Shown piece by piece: positions 9,172 to 17,038 of a stretch of 41,383 nt of DNA (within the stretch, counting starts at the first letter, position 1; each line of letters starts with the position of its first letter). The notes beneath the pieces are model-generated. The model was not told where the DNA came from. It saw only the letters and a program-made list of their open reading frames with translations, and made no database searches. Both the position numbers and the translations under genes were made by a program. Origin of the DNA: Acidobacteriota bacterium. GTDB lineage: Bacteria; Acidobacteriota; Blastocatellia; Pyrinomonadales; Pyrinomonadaceae. The stretch spans positions 1 to 41,383 of the forward strand of contig JAFAVK010000060.1 in assembly GCA_019242475.1 (NCBI GenBank), given 5' to 3'.

Positions 9172-9798
9172 ATGGTCGAGAGACTCACGGCGGAAGGTAA
9201 CGACGAGCACCTCGTCAAGGCGGGGCAGAACACGACGGGCTGGGTCGAGGTCATCGCGGGCTCGATGTTCTCGGGCAAGTCCGAAGAATTAATCCGGCGG
9301 CTGCGCCGCGCGAAGATCGCGCGCCTCAAGGTGCAGGTCTTCAAGCCCGAGATCGACGTGCGCTTCTCGCGCGACCACATCGTCTCGCACTCCGAGATGC
9401 GGCACGAGTCGAGCGCCGTGCGCAACGCGCGCGAGATTCTGGAGCTGCTCGACCCCTCGACCGAGGTCGTCGGCATCGACGAGGCGCAGTTCTTCGACAA
9501 CGACCTCGTTGATGTCGTCAACGAGCTGGCGGGCCGGGGCGTGCGCGTCATCGTCGCCGGGCTCGACCAGGACTACACGGGGCGCCCCTTCGAGCCGATG
9601 CCGCAACTCCTCGCGGTGGCCGAGTACATCACCAAGACGCACGCCATCTGCGTCCGCTGCGGCCAGCCCGCCAACTACTCGCAGCGCATCGTCGAGGTCG
9701 AGGGGCAGGTCGTCGTCGGCGCCGGCGACGCCTACGAGGCCCGCTGCCGCCGCTGCTTCGTCCCGCACGCCGATGCCCCGACCAGACACGAAGACTAA
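9172..9798 (+). CDS. tdk: Thymidine kinase (type II, zinc-containing)
   Basis: The product is 208 residues, normal for bacterial type II thymidine kinases. It phosphorylates thymidine with ATP in the pyrimidine salvage pathway. The P-loop is [11 protein letters not shown] at about residues 30-40, the Walker B/DEAQFF motif is [10 protein letters not shown] at about 101-110, and the lid/nucleoside region has [11 protein letters not shown]. The structural zinc site is seen as CVRCG and a later CRRCF. The C-terminus and stop codon lie in an 18-bp tandem duplication (9787-9822). The AAGG before the ATG is very close, but no better start exists between the ATG and the P-loop. Confidence 0.95.
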   Translation: MVERLTAEGNDEHLVKAGQNTTGWVEVIAGSMFSGKSEELIRRLRRAKIARLKVQVFKPEIDVRFSRDHIVSHSEMRHESSAVRNAREILELLDPSTEVVGIDEAQFFDNDLVDVVNELAGRGVRVIVAGLDQDYTGRPFEPMPQLLAVAEYITKTHAICVRCGQPANYSQRIVEVEGQVVVGAGDAYEARCRRCFVPHADAPTRHED

Positions 9799-9822
9799 AC
9801 GTCCCACGAAGACTAAACGTCC
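9787..9822. repeat. 18-bp tandem duplication at the tdk stop codon
   Basis: Two exact copies of CACGAAGACTAAACGTCC stand back to back (9787-9804 and 9805-9822). The first carries the last three tdk codons and its TAA stop, and the second repeats the same codons and stop in the same frame. The next gene's Shine-Dalgarno (GAGGAG) begins right after. Confidence 0.9.
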
Positions 9823-9838
9823 GAGGAGTCAACGCCCG

Positions 9839-10273
9839 ATGCTCAGAAGCCCGCGCCTCTTCCTGACCGCCCTCTTCTTCATCATCGCCGCCGCCGGGGC
9901 GGCCTCGGCGCAGGAGACGCAGACGCCCGCGCCGGGCTCGGCCGAGCGCAAGGCGATAGCCGACGCCCTGCGCGCGCCCGTCGAGAAGGAGCTGAAGCAG
10001 AAGGTGGTCTTCAAGATCGACCAACTCAAGGTGAGCGGCGACTGGGCCTTCCTGCGCGGCGTGCCGCAGCGGCCGGGCGGGGGCAAGGTCGATTACGGCT
10101 CGACGCCCTACCGGCGGCGCATCGAGGACGGCGTCTTCGACGACTGGATTTGCGCGCTGCTGCGGAAGAAGGCGGGCAGGTGGCAGGTGGTCAAGTACGT
10201 CATCGGCGCAACCGACGTGGTCTACGAGGGCTGGGACGAGGAGTACCACGCGCCCTCCGAAATCTTCCGTTAG
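9839..10273 (+). CDS. Small secreted protein of unknown function
   Basis: The product is 144 residues. I chose the ATG at 9839 because GAGGAG lies 10 nt upstream and the protein then begins with a signal peptide (LFLTALFFIIAAAGAASAQE). The mature part has alternating strands and helices (KVVFKIDQLKVSGDWAFLRGVP, then WQVVKYVIGATDVVYEGW), an arrangement seen in small cystatin/NTF2-like secreted proteins. I do not recognise a named family. It follows tdk closely and shares its strand, but an unrelated function is likely. Confidence 0.7.
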   Translation: MLRSPRLFLTALFFIIAAAGAASAQETQTPAPGSAERKAIADALRAPVEKELKQKVVFKIDQLKVSGDWAFLRGVPQRPGGGKVDYGSTPYRRRIEDGVFDDWICALLRKKAGRWQVVKYVIGATDVVYEGWDEEYHAPSEIFR

Positions 10274-10314
10274 CCCGCCGCCGCCCGTTGCCAACGCGCC
10301 CCGTGCGGAGTAGC

Positions 10315-10686
10315 ATGCGCCCTGTTATGAGAGTCTGCGTGCTGCTCCTGGCGTTGACGCTTGCATACGTTTACGGGGCGTGTGTCCGCGCGAAATTCTA
10401 CGCCGCCGCCCCGGCGCTCTCAGCCTTCAGCGCGCCCGAGTCCGCACAGCCGACCCCGCCCGCGCGCGTAGACTCCAACACACAGGTTCGCCCGCTCCTT
10501 GAGTCACGTTGCACGCCCTGCCACTTCGCGGGCGGCACGATGTACGCCCGCCTGCCCTTCGACCGCCCGGAGACGATTGCAAAGCTCGGCACCAAACTCT
10601 TCACACGCATCAAAGACGAGAAGGAACAACAACTGCTCCGCGACTTCCTCACGCAGCAGGCGGAGAAGGGCCGCGACCAGCCTTAA
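10315..10686 (+). CDS. Small exported protein with a cytochrome c-type CxxCH motif
   Basis: The product is 123 residues. It starts with a hydrophobic signal/anchor (MRVCVLLLALTLAYVYGACV) whose Cys could also be a lipidation site. It then carries one SRCTPCHF motif at about residues 62-69, the covalent heme-attachment signature of c-type cytochromes. The remaining C-terminal segment is short and helical and has LPFDRPETIAKLG. From the motif, a periplasmic monoheme redox protein is possible, but the domain is small and no obvious distal Met ligand was placed. The start could be the ATG at 10315 (GGAG only 4 nt upstream) or the one at 10327. Confidence 0.7.
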   Translation: MRPVMRVCVLLLALTLAYVYGACVRAKFYAAAPALSAFSAPESAQPTPPARVDSNTQVRPLLESRCTPCHFAGGTMYARLPFDRPETIAKLGTKLFTRIKDEKEQQLLRDFLTQQAEKGRDQP

Positions 10687-10699
10687 GTTTTCCAAAACA

Positions 10700-11005
10700 C
10701 TACTCCGGCGGTCGGCTCGGCGGGTCGAGTTCTTCGGCGAGGCGCGTCCAGACTTGGGCGAAGGTCTCGACGTCTTTGCGGGTCTGTTCGAGGACGCGGC
10801 GGCTGTCCATGTAGGCGGCCCAGTGGGGCGTGTTGACGAGGGCTTCCTGCGTCTCGTCGCCGAGCGCGGCGGCCATGAGGGCGACGAGGTCTTGGGTGAC
10901 GCGCGTGTGTTCGAGGAGCGCCTGGATGATGCTGTAGGCCAGCCGCGCCTGTTCGTAGGCGAGGTTGCCGGAGCCCGCCGGTCTCTCTTCGCTCTCGCCG
11001 CTCAT
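10700..11005 (-). CDS. Small helical protein of unknown function, coupled to the ygfZ-like gene
   Basis: The product is 101 residues, almost entirely alpha-helical (NLAYEQARLAYSIIQALLEH, then VETFAQVWTRLAEEL), and cytoplasmic. Its start codon overlaps the last four bases of the upstream ygfZ-like gene (11002-11005), the ATGA arrangement typical of translational coupling. I do not recognise a family. The context suggests it is made in equal amounts with the folate-binding protein, perhaps as a partner. Confidence 0.75.
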   Translation of the reverse strand: MSGESEERPAGSGNLAYEQARLAYSIIQALLEHTRVTQDLVALMAAALGDETQEALVNTPHWAAYMDSRRVLEQTRKDVETFAQVWTRLAEELDPPSRPPE

Positions 11006-12060
11006 TGCTCCGACTTCCCTTCACCCGAAGACGGCGCGTACCAGCTCCCGCGCACGAGCGGCAGGTCGGCGACGTGCGCGGCGCAGACTTCCGCGTCGCC
11101 CGCGAAGACCTTCAGCTCGGTGCCCGGCGCGAGGAAGTCGTACTTGACGAGCGCGAGGGCGACGCGGCGCCGGAGGCGCGGGGAGAAGACGTTGGAGGTG
11201 ATGCGGCCGGCCTCGCGCCCCTCGGCGCAGTCGCGCAGGCGCGCGTCCGCGGGCGCTTCGGCGTCGCGTTCGAAGATGACGCCGGCGAGTCGCTTCGCGA
11301 CGTGGCCGCGCCAGTGGATGCGGGCGATGATCTCCTGCCCGGCGTAGCAGCCTTTCGTGTAGCTCACGGCCTCCGCCTCGTCCACCACTTCGAGCACGAC
11401 GTTCGCGTCCGAGGCGTCCACGCCGTAGCGCGGGAGCCCGGCCTCGACGCGCAGAACCTCAAGCGTGTCCATCCCGCACGGCCTCGCGCCCGCGTCGAGT
11501 AGTGTCTGCCGGAGCGGCGGTGCATCGTCCGCGCCGACGAAGATGTCAAAGCCGTCCTCGGCCGTGTGCGTCGCGCGGATGACTGCGACCTGGCCTTCGC
11601 CGAACGCGGCCTGTGTGACACGGCCGCGCTCGGTCGCGGCCGCCTCCGCGCCGAGGGCAGCGCCGACGAACTCGGACGCGCGCAGGCCTTGCACGGAGAG
11701 CATGACGGTCTCGGCGGTCAGGTCGCGGACGCGGAAGTCGCCGGCGAGGGTGAAGCGTTCGAGGTGTTTGAGAATCGTCGGGTAGGTCGTCGCTTCGGTG
11801 TCGAAGAGGAAGGCGGCGCCGCGGCGCAGGACGCGCACCGAAGCGAGCAGACGCCCCTGCGGGTTCGGGAAGGCCGCGTGCATCCAAGCGCCCTCTTCGA
11901 GCCGCGCCACGTCGTTCGTCAGCATGCCGTTTAAAAACGTCACGGCCTCGGCGCCCGACACCTCGACCCGCCCGCGCGCCGAGAGGTCGAAGAGGCCCGC
12001 GCCGCCCCCGCGCACGGCCTCGTACTCCGCGGCCGACTGACTCTTTACGGCTTCAACCAT
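11002..12060 (-). CDS. ygfZ: Folate-binding YgfZ/GcvT-family protein
   Basis: The product is 352 residues. YgfZ proteins bind tetrahydrofolate and help maintain or repair certain iron-sulfur enzymes. The decisive mark is KGCYAGQE at about residues 236-243, the YgfZ signature with its conserved Cys. Other GcvT-fold features are an N-terminal LFDLSARGRVEVSG, TFLNGMLTNDV and DTLEVLRVEAGLPRYG. The Asp residues needed for aminomethyl transfer in true GcvT are not obvious, and there are no glycine-cleavage genes nearby, so GcvT itself is unlikely. No strong Shine-Dalgarno precedes the ATG. The upstream leader lies in a heptamer-repeat hairpin. Confidence 0.9.
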   Translation of the reverse strand: MVEAVKSQSAAEYEAVRGGGAGLFDLSARGRVEVSGAEAVTFLNGMLTNDVARLEEGAWMHAAFPNPQGRLLASVRVLRRGAAFLFDTEATTYPTILKHLERFTLAGDFRVRDLTAETVMLSVQGLRASEFVGAALGAEAAATERGRVTQAAFGEGQVAVIRATHTAEDGFDIFVGADDAPPLRQTLLDAGARPCGMDTLEVLRVEAGLPRYGVDASDANVVLEVVDEAEAVSYTKGCYAGQEIIARIHWRGHVAKRLAGVIFERDAEAPADARLRDCAEGREAGRITSNVFSPRLRRRVALALVKYDFLAPGTELKVFAGDAEVCAAHVADLPLVRGSWYAPSSGEGKSEQ

Positions 12061-12069
12061 CTTTTGAAT

Positions 12070-12141
12070 TGGATAGTAGGCAGATGGCAGTTAAGGCAAG
12101 ACCTCTTCAACTGCCTACTGCCATCTGTCTACTGCCTACTG
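12070..12141. repeat. Heptamer-repeat hairpin (CAGTAGG family), site A
   Basis: The gap between the peroxiredoxin stop and the ygfZ-like start is almost wholly a hairpin. A 17-bp arm (12075-12091) pairs with 12117-12133 with one mismatch. Both arms are built of the 7-bp unit CAGTAGG plus a variant CAGATGG. The same units recur near 18193, 26873 and 26963. Confidence 0.85.
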
Positions 12142-12846
12142 TTATTTCAGCTTCTCAAGCTCGGCGCGCAGGGCGTCGTAGTCCTTCTTGTCGCCGGCCT
12201 TGAAGGCGAGGTTGACGTAGCGGACGACGCCTTCCTTGTCGATGAGGTAGACCGTGCGCTTATTGAAGCCCGCCTGCTCCATGTAGCTGTCGTACATCTG
12301 GGCGACGCGGTGGTTGTGGTCGGAGAGGAGCGGGAACTGTAGGTTATGGTGCTTGGCCCACTCCTGGTGCGAGAAGACGTAGTCGCCGCTGACGGCGAGC
12401 ACCGTCGCGTTGAGCTTCGACAGCTCGGCGAAGGTGTCGCGCAGGGTGCAGACCTCGGTCGTGCAGCCGCCCGACCAGTCGGCCGGGTAGAAGGCGAGGA
12501 TGACGTTCTTGCCGCGTTGCGCCGAGAGCGAAATCTGCTCCTCGGGCTTCATGTGGATGGCCTCCTGCGTCGCGTAGGGGAGTTTGAAGTCGGGCGCGGC
12601 CTCGCCCACCTTCGGCGCGACGACAGCCGCGGACGCCGCGCTCGCAACGGCCGCGCCGTAGTGTGCCTCGTCCGACTTAGGCTTGACGCCGTCGGTGCCG
12701 GACTTCGACGAAGTGGAGGCGGCGCGCGCGCCTTCGGCCGTCTGCCTCGGCTTGACGCCGTCGCCGATGGACTGCGATTGCGCCGCGGCCGTCGCGCACG
12801 CGAGCAGCACGAGCGCGCCAAGTAGGCGGGGGGTTCTTTTTGTCAT
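12142..12846 (-). CDS. Exported peroxiredoxin (AhpC/TSA, BCP-like)
   Basis: The product is 234 residues. It has a signal peptide (LLGALVLLACATAAAQSQ), a low-complexity linker to about residue 75, and then a thioredoxin-fold peroxiredoxin domain. The active-site segment FYPADWSGGCTTEVCTLRD holds the peroxidatic Cys and a second Cys five residues later, as in BCP/PrxQ proteins that form an intramolecular disulfide. The usual Thr before the active Cys is replaced by Ser. It would reduce hydrogen peroxide or organic peroxides outside the cytoplasm. It is followed closely by the heptamer-repeat hairpin and preceded by the uracil-DNA glycosylase gene on the same strand, 14 nt away. Confidence 0.9.
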   Translation of the reverse strand: MTKRTPRLLGALVLLACATAAAQSQSIGDGVKPRQTAEGARAASTSSKSGTDGVKPKSDEAHYGAAVASAASAAVVAPKVGEAAPDFKLPYATQEAIHMKPEEQISLSAQRGKNVILAFYPADWSGGCTTEVCTLRDTFAELSKLNATVLAVSGDYVFSHQEWAKHHNLQFPLLSDHNHRVAQMYDSYMEQAGFNKRTVYLIDKEGVVRYVNLAFKAGDKKDYDALRAELEKLK

Positions 12847-12860
12847 TGCTTAATCCTCTT

Positions 12861-13487
12861 TCACTTCGCGGCGGCGAGTCGCAGGGCGCGCGCGACCGAC
12901 TGGTAGTCTTCGAGTTGTGCGGCCTCGCGCCGGTGCGAGGCGAGCACCTGCGGACTCGGGTGGTAAAGCGGCACGAGCAGACGCCCGCGCCAGGGTTGAA
13001 CCTGTCCGACGTTCTCTTTGAGCGTGAACGGATGATACTCGACGGCACGGAGGGCTTCAAGCGCCACCGCCCCGAGCGTGACGACGACGCGCGGGTCGAT
13101 GACTTCGACCTGCCGCCGCAGGAAGTCCGAGCAGTTCGAGACTTCAAGCCGCGTCGGCCGGCGGTTCGCGCCCGTCCCCGTGCGCGGGTTGCAGAGCGCC
13201 GAGTTGGTGATGAAGACCTCCTCGCGCGCGAGCCCGACGGAGGCGAGGTAGCGCGCGAAGTTTCGCCCCGACTGGTCGCCCGAGAAAGGCACGCGCGTGC
13301 GGTCGCCGCCCTGGCGCCCGGGCGCCTCGCCGACGAACATCACGCGCGCGCCCGCGCGCCCGTTCCGCTCGCTCAGCACCGCACTCCGCCCGCACATCGC
13401 CTCGCAACGGCGGCACGCCGCGGCCTCCGCGACAAGTGCTTCGAACTGCTCCTGTTTACTGCCGAGGCTTTCCCTTCTTTCGGCCAT
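12861..13487 (-). CDS. udg: Uracil-DNA glycosylase, family 4 (iron-sulfur)
   Basis: The product is 208 residues. It removes uracil from DNA as the first step of base-excision repair. Family-4 marks are the motif GEAPGRQGGD followed by FSGDQSGRNF, the second motif as TNSALCNP, and the C-terminal YHPSPQV. Four Cys suited to a 4Fe-4S cluster are visible: CRRC near residue 25, one in NSALCNP, and one in SNCSDF. The GEAPG form points to family 4 rather than family 5. It is probably in one transcript with the peroxiredoxin gene 14 nt downstream. Confidence 0.92.
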   Translation of the reverse strand: MAERRESLGSKQEQFEALVAEAAACRRCEAMCGRSAVLSERNGRAGARVMFVGEAPGRQGGDRTRVPFSGDQSGRNFARYLASVGLAREEVFITNSALCNPRTGTGANRRPTRLEVSNCSDFLRRQVEVIDPRVVVTLGAVALEALRAVEYHPFTLKENVGQVQPWRGRLLVPLYHPSPQVLASHRREAAQLEDYQSVARALRLAAAK

Positions 13488-13533
13488 CGTCAGGATTGTA
13501 CAACGGCGGCGCGAGTCTCAAGGAGCGCGGGGC

Positions 13534-14184
13534 TCAGGCGGAGGCGCGGATGTCGGGGACGGTGACGAGGCGGAAGTCTGGGGCGGGCTCTTCGACGGCG
13601 CGCAGGAGCGCGGCCGTCATCTGCGCGTGCGTGACGAAGCCGAGGCGCCGCGCGCCCTCGCGCGTCGGGGGCAGGCGCTCGCAGACGAAGTAGAAGGGCT
13701 TGAGCAGGTAGGGCCAGCGGTGGCCGGGGCCGAGCACGTACCAGGGGCGCAGCACGGTCGCGGGCACGCCCGACTCCTTCAGCAGCGACTCGACCTCGGC
13801 GCGCACCTCCTGGTAAGCCTTCATCACCGGCGCGGGCTGTGCGACGCTCACGTAGACGAAGTGCCGGACGCCGGCCGCGCGCGCCGCCCGGACGGAGGCG
13901 CGCCCCGAGACGAGGTCGATCTCGCGGAACTGCCGCGCCTTCGCCGGCGAAGGGCGCGGCACGCCGACGAGCTGCACGAACGTGTCCGACGGCGCGACCG
14001 CGGCGGCAAAACTCGACTCGTCGAGCGGGTCGCCCGCGACCGCTTCACACCCTTCGGGCAGCTTCGACTCCGAGCCGCGCCGCACGAGCGCGCGCACCTC
14101 GTGACCGCGCCCGAGCAAGAGAGGGACGAGCGCGCGCCCGAGGTAGCCCGTCCCGCCCGCGATGAAAACTCTACGCTTCGCCAT
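13534..14184 (-). CDS. NAD(P)-binding NmrA/epimerase-like protein
   Basis: The product is 216 residues. I start it at the ATG 14182-14184, because the protein then begins with the Rossmann nucleotide-binding motif VFIAGGTGYLGRALV; the frame stays open upstream but that part is Arg/Pro-rich noise. The fold continues with VRALVRRGS, an ATVLRPWYVLGPGH segment and a shortened C-terminal half. Family members are atypical short-chain dehydrogenases that act as redox sensors, assembly factors or sugar-type oxidoreductases. The YxxxK pair is not in its usual place (YQEVRAEVE), so catalysis is uncertain. The substrate cannot be given. Confidence 0.85.
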   Translation of the reverse strand: MAKRRVFIAGGTGYLGRALVPLLLGRGHEVRALVRRGSESKLPEGCEAVAGDPLDESSFAAAVAPSDTFVQLVGVPRPSPAKARQFREIDLVSGRASVRAARAAGVRHFVYVSVAQPAPVMKAYQEVRAEVESLLKESGVPATVLRPWYVLGPGHRWPYLLKPFYFVCERLPPTREGARRLGFVTHAQMTAALLRAVEEPAPDFRLVTVPDIRASA

Positions 14185-14309
14185 CGGCCCCCAACCCTTT
14201 CCGGCCGGGCGTGTCCGCCGGGCCGCGTCCGTGTCACGCAAGCTACTACGCCGCGTGCCCGCGGCGCGGATTTGCGCCCGGGGCCGCCCGCGAACCCCCC
14301 ACGCCGAGT

Positions 14310-14339
14310 TTGACAAGGCCCGGGGCGTCGTGCGATAAG
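14310..14339 (+). promoter_or_regulatory. Putative sigma-70 promoter for the EXORDIUM-like gene
   Basis: TTGACA (14310-14315), an 18-bp spacer and GATAAG (14334-14339) form a plausible promoter. It would give a leader of about 170 nt before the ATG at 14516. That leader holds a 12-bp perfect palindrome TTCGCATGCGAA (14431-14442) and a GGGAGAG/CTCTCCC hairpin. Confidence 0.45.
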
Positions 14340-14515
14340 CGTCCCACTCACGCACGATCTATTTTCCGCTTGCCCCTTCGGTCAACTTACCACCACGCGC
14401 CGGGTTCATCGGCCGGCGCCGTCGGCATGATTCGCATGCGAACAGGGGAGAGCCCGACCCGAACCTCTCCCACGCAGGCCCGCCCGGCCACCTCGCTACG
14501 CTTCTAGGAGGTTAG

Positions 14516-15514
14516 ATGAAAAGAGTCTTGACCGTTACCTTCGCGGCCGCGCTGGCGGCCGTCCTCTGCGCACTCACCACGGCCCGGCTTCCGCACGGCA
14601 CGACCCGCGCGCAGTCGGAGCAGGGCCAGAGACACCAACACTTCGAGCCCGGCGAGCCCGATGTCATTGAGCACCGCGGAAACCCGCACAGGCAGGGCAC
14701 GGGCTTCCTGACGGCCGGCGGCACCGGCAGCCTGTCGCCCATCTCCTACCACAACGGCCAGCTCATCCAGACGCCGACCGCCTACGTCATCTGGTACGGC
14801 AACTGGAACCGCGGCAACGGCACCGACACGCCCGCCGGGCAGCAGATCGTCCGCGACTTCCTTTCGAGCGTCGGCGGCTCGAACTACTACAAGGTCAACA
14901 CGACCTACTCGGCCGGCGGCTACAACATCAGCGGCAACGTCACGCGCGGCACGCAGGAGGCCAGCCCCGGCTACTCGTACGGCACGCGCCTGACCGACGC
15001 CAACATCCAGTCCATCGTCAAGGACGCCATCGCCTCCGGCGCGCTCCCGGCCGACTCGAACGGCGTCTACTTCGTGCTCACCTCTTCGGACGTGAACGAG
15101 CGTTCGGGCTTCTGCACGCGCTACTGCGGCTGGCACACCTCGACCTCGTACACGCAGACCTCGAACGGCCGTCTCCGCTACTCCTTCGTCGGCAACGCGG
15201 CGCGCTGCATCACCTCGTGCGCGGCGCAGTCGGTCGGCCCCAACGGCAACGCCGGGGTTGACGGGATGATCTCGGTCGTCGCGCACGAGCTTGAGGAGAC
15301 CAACACCGACCCCGACCCGTCTTCGGGCTGGGTGGACAGCAGCGGCGCGGAGAACGCCGACAAGTGCGCTTGGACGTTCGGCTCGCAGCAGCACACGGCG
15401 TCGAACGGCGCCGTCTACAACATGACGCTCGGCGCGCGCAACTACCTCATCCAGAGGAACCTCTCCGCCACCGACAACAAGTGCTACATCGACTGGGTCA
15501 ACCGGATTCAGTAA
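14516..15514 (+). CDS. Secreted EXORDIUM/PHI-1-like protein
   Basis: The product is 332 residues. The ATG follows AGGAGG with 4 nt between them. A signal peptide covers about residues 1-33. The rest follows the plant EXORDIUM (phosphate-induced protein 1) pattern: TAYVIWYGNWN, IVRDFLSSV, then GVYFVLTSSDV, GFCTRYCGWH, FVGNAARC and NAGVDGMISVVAHELEE. In plants these are cell-wall proteins linked to growth signalling; the biochemical activity is unknown. Unlike the plant form as I know it, the segment after GMISVV reads AHELEETNTDPD, an HExxE-type motif that could bind metal. Paired Cys residues suggest disulfides. It is probably extracellular. A strong terminator follows. Confidence 0.8.
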   Translation: MKRVLTVTFAAALAAVLCALTTARLPHGTTRAQSEQGQRHQHFEPGEPDVIEHRGNPHRQGTGFLTAGGTGSLSPISYHNGQLIQTPTAYVIWYGNWNRGNGTDTPAGQQIVRDFLSSVGGSNYYKVNTTYSAGGYNISGNVTRGTQEASPGYSYGTRLTDANIQSIVKDAIASGALPADSNGVYFVLTSSDVNERSGFCTRYCGWHTSTSYTQTSNGRLRYSFVGNAARCITSCAAQSVGPNGNAGVDGMISVVAHELEETNTDPDPSSGWVDSSGAENADKCAWTFGSQQHTASNGAVYNMTLGARNYLIQRNLSATDNKCYIDWVNRIQ

Positions 15515-15538
15515 GCACGGCGGCGTGAGTTAAACGAC

Positions 15539-15586
15539 AAGGGCGAGGGGCGCCGACGGTTCGAACCGTCGGCGCCCCTCGCCCTT
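15539..15586 (+). terminator. Perfect palindromic terminator
   Basis: A 48-bp perfect palindrome centred on TTCGAA follows the EXORDIUM-like gene and is succeeded by a T-rich CTTTCCTTC on the plus strand. It lies between convergent genes (the next gene ends at 15621 on the minus strand), and may serve both. Confidence 0.8.
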
Positions 15587-15620
15587 TCCTTCAAGACGTT
15601 TCCGCGCCGGGCCTTAACTT

Positions 15621-16898
15621 TTAAAGAACGTGGTCGCCGAGGCCGAAGACGCGCGCGCGCGGCGTGGCGCGGACGCGCGGGGCCGTGAGCAGCCGCGGCG
15701 TGACGACCGTGCGGGGCAGGCTCAGAACGTCCGGGTGCATCTGGATGCCCGTCCCCGGGAGCGTGAAGGCGGCGACGGGCATCTCAAGCAAGCGGAAGGC
15801 GCCGGGCGCGAAGAGCCCCTGCGGCGCCGTGCGGCGCTCGGGCGTGACGCGCACCGTGCGCGACTTGCGTTCGCGGACGACCGTGAGCGTGACCTCGCCC
15901 TCCTCCTTCGACGAGAGGGCGCGCGTCAGGTCGTCCGAGTCTTCGACCTGCTGGCCGTCGGCCTCGGTCACGATGTCGCCAGCCTTGATGCCCGCCTTCT
16001 CGGCCGGGCTGCCCTCCTCGACCGAGCTGACGAGCACGCCGTGCGCGACGCCGAAGTAGTCGGCGAGCTGCTTGCCGAGCGCGTTCGTCGTCACGCCGAT
16101 GCGGCGCGTCGAGCCGGCGAAGAGGCCGGGGTGCTTGCGCGCCAACTCCTCCCACTTCTGCTGCGCCTGCTCCTGCGCGCGCCTCCACTGCTCCGTGTTG
16201 CGCGCCTCCTCGTCGCCGAGCCGCATCGCGTTGCCGAGTACGTCGGGCGAGAGGTTGTAGAACCCCTCGCCGCCCGCGCTCACGAAAGGCTCGCGGCGCG
16301 TGAGCGTGGCCGAAAGCTCCTGCTCCGAGCCGCCGCGCGCGACCGTGATGCGCGCGACGTGGTCGGGCGCAGACTCTTCGACGAGGCGCGAAAGCTTGCG
16401 GACGCTCGTCACCGGCTCGCCGTCGAAGCGGACGATGACGTCGTTCGCGCGCAGGCCCGCCTTCTCGGCCGGGCTGCCCTTGACGACCTCGCGGACGCCG
16501 ACGCCGCGCGGCTCGCCCGAAAGGCCGTAGCGCTGCATGTTCTCGCGCGTGACCTCTTCGGTGCGCACGCCGAGGAAGTTGCCCGAGACGAAGAGGGTCG
16601 TGGCGACGGCCGGCGGCGCGGGAGCAGCGGGCTCCTGCGGAGGCAGGGGCGCGTCCGGCGGCTCCGGCAGATCGCCCGCGAGCACGGCGACCGGGGCGGG
16701 CGGAGCCTCCGGCGCTTCCGGCGCGTCTGCTATCGCCGCCAACACGTCGGAGGCGGGCGCGGGCGGCGCCGCGGGCGCGACGACGTGCGCGGGGGCGGCG
16801 GGCGCTTCCGGCGCCGACGGGGCCGGGGGCGTCTGCGCGTTGACGGCGGACGCGGCCAGGAGTACGAAGGCGACGAGCGGCAGGGTTCTGGGTTTCAC
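15621..16898 (-). CDS. Secreted protein with two PDZ domains
   Basis: The product is 425 residues. I prefer the GTG at 16896-16898: AGGAGG lies 12 nt upstream and the protein then opens with a signal peptide (TLPLVAFVLLAASAVNAQ). Residues 23-100 are an Ala/Pro-rich spacer. PDZ 1 is at about 107-200 (FLGVRTEEV, GSPAEKAGLRANDVIVRFDG). PDZ 2 is at about 265-356 (RIGVTTNALG, GSPAEKAGIKAGDIVTEADG). A coiled-coil-like helix separates them. There is no trypsin-like protease domain, so this is not DegP/HtrA itself. It may be a periplasmic scaffold or adaptor that binds C-terminal peptides. An alternative start at 16964 would add 22 unlikely residues. Confidence 0.85.
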   Translation of the reverse strand: MKPRTLPLVAFVLLAASAVNAQTPPAPSAPEAPAAPAHVVAPAAPPAPASDVLAAIADAPEAPEAPPAPVAVLAGDLPEPPDAPLPPQEPAAPAPPAVATTLFVSGNFLGVRTEEVTRENMQRYGLSGEPRGVGVREVVKGSPAEKAGLRANDVIVRFDGEPVTSVRKLSRLVEESAPDHVARITVARGGSEQELSATLTRREPFVSAGGEGFYNLSPDVLGNAMRLGDEEARNTEQWRRAQEQAQQKWEELARKHPGLFAGSTRRIGVTTNALGKQLADYFGVAHGVLVSSVEEGSPAEKAGIKAGDIVTEADGQQVEDSDDLTRALSSKEEGEVTLTVVRERKSRTVRVTPERRTAPQGLFAPGAFRLLEMPVAAFTLPGTGIQMHPDVLSLPRTVVTPRLLTAPRVRATPRARVFGLGDHVL

Positions 16899-16997
16899 TG
16901 CTTGACGAGACCTCCTCGGGAAAGTTCTGTGGGAAAAATCCTTCAACGAGCTTGCACGCCGCACGGTTCCGGCCGGTTCCGAAAATTTCCGCGCCGC

Positions 16998-17027
16998 TTG
17001 TCCGCGCGCGCGCCGGCCCGCTACACT
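16998..17027 (+). promoter_or_regulatory. Putative promoter giving a near-leaderless methyltransferase mRNA
   Basis: TTGTCC (16998-17003), an 18-bp spacer and TACACT (17022-17027) precede the ATG at 17039 by only 11 nt. No Shine-Dalgarno is visible between them, so the transcript would start within a few bases of the start codon. Confidence 0.4.
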
Positions 17028-17038
17028 TCCCGGCGCGC

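Noticed and set aside
11002..12060. Glycine cleavage T-protein (GcvT)
   Set aside because: The KGCYAGQE signature marks YgfZ, and no gcvH or gcvP gene is nearby.
15621..16898. HtrA/DegP protease
   Set aside because: Two PDZ domains are present but no His-Asp-Ser protease domain; the N-terminal part is an Ala/Pro-rich linker.
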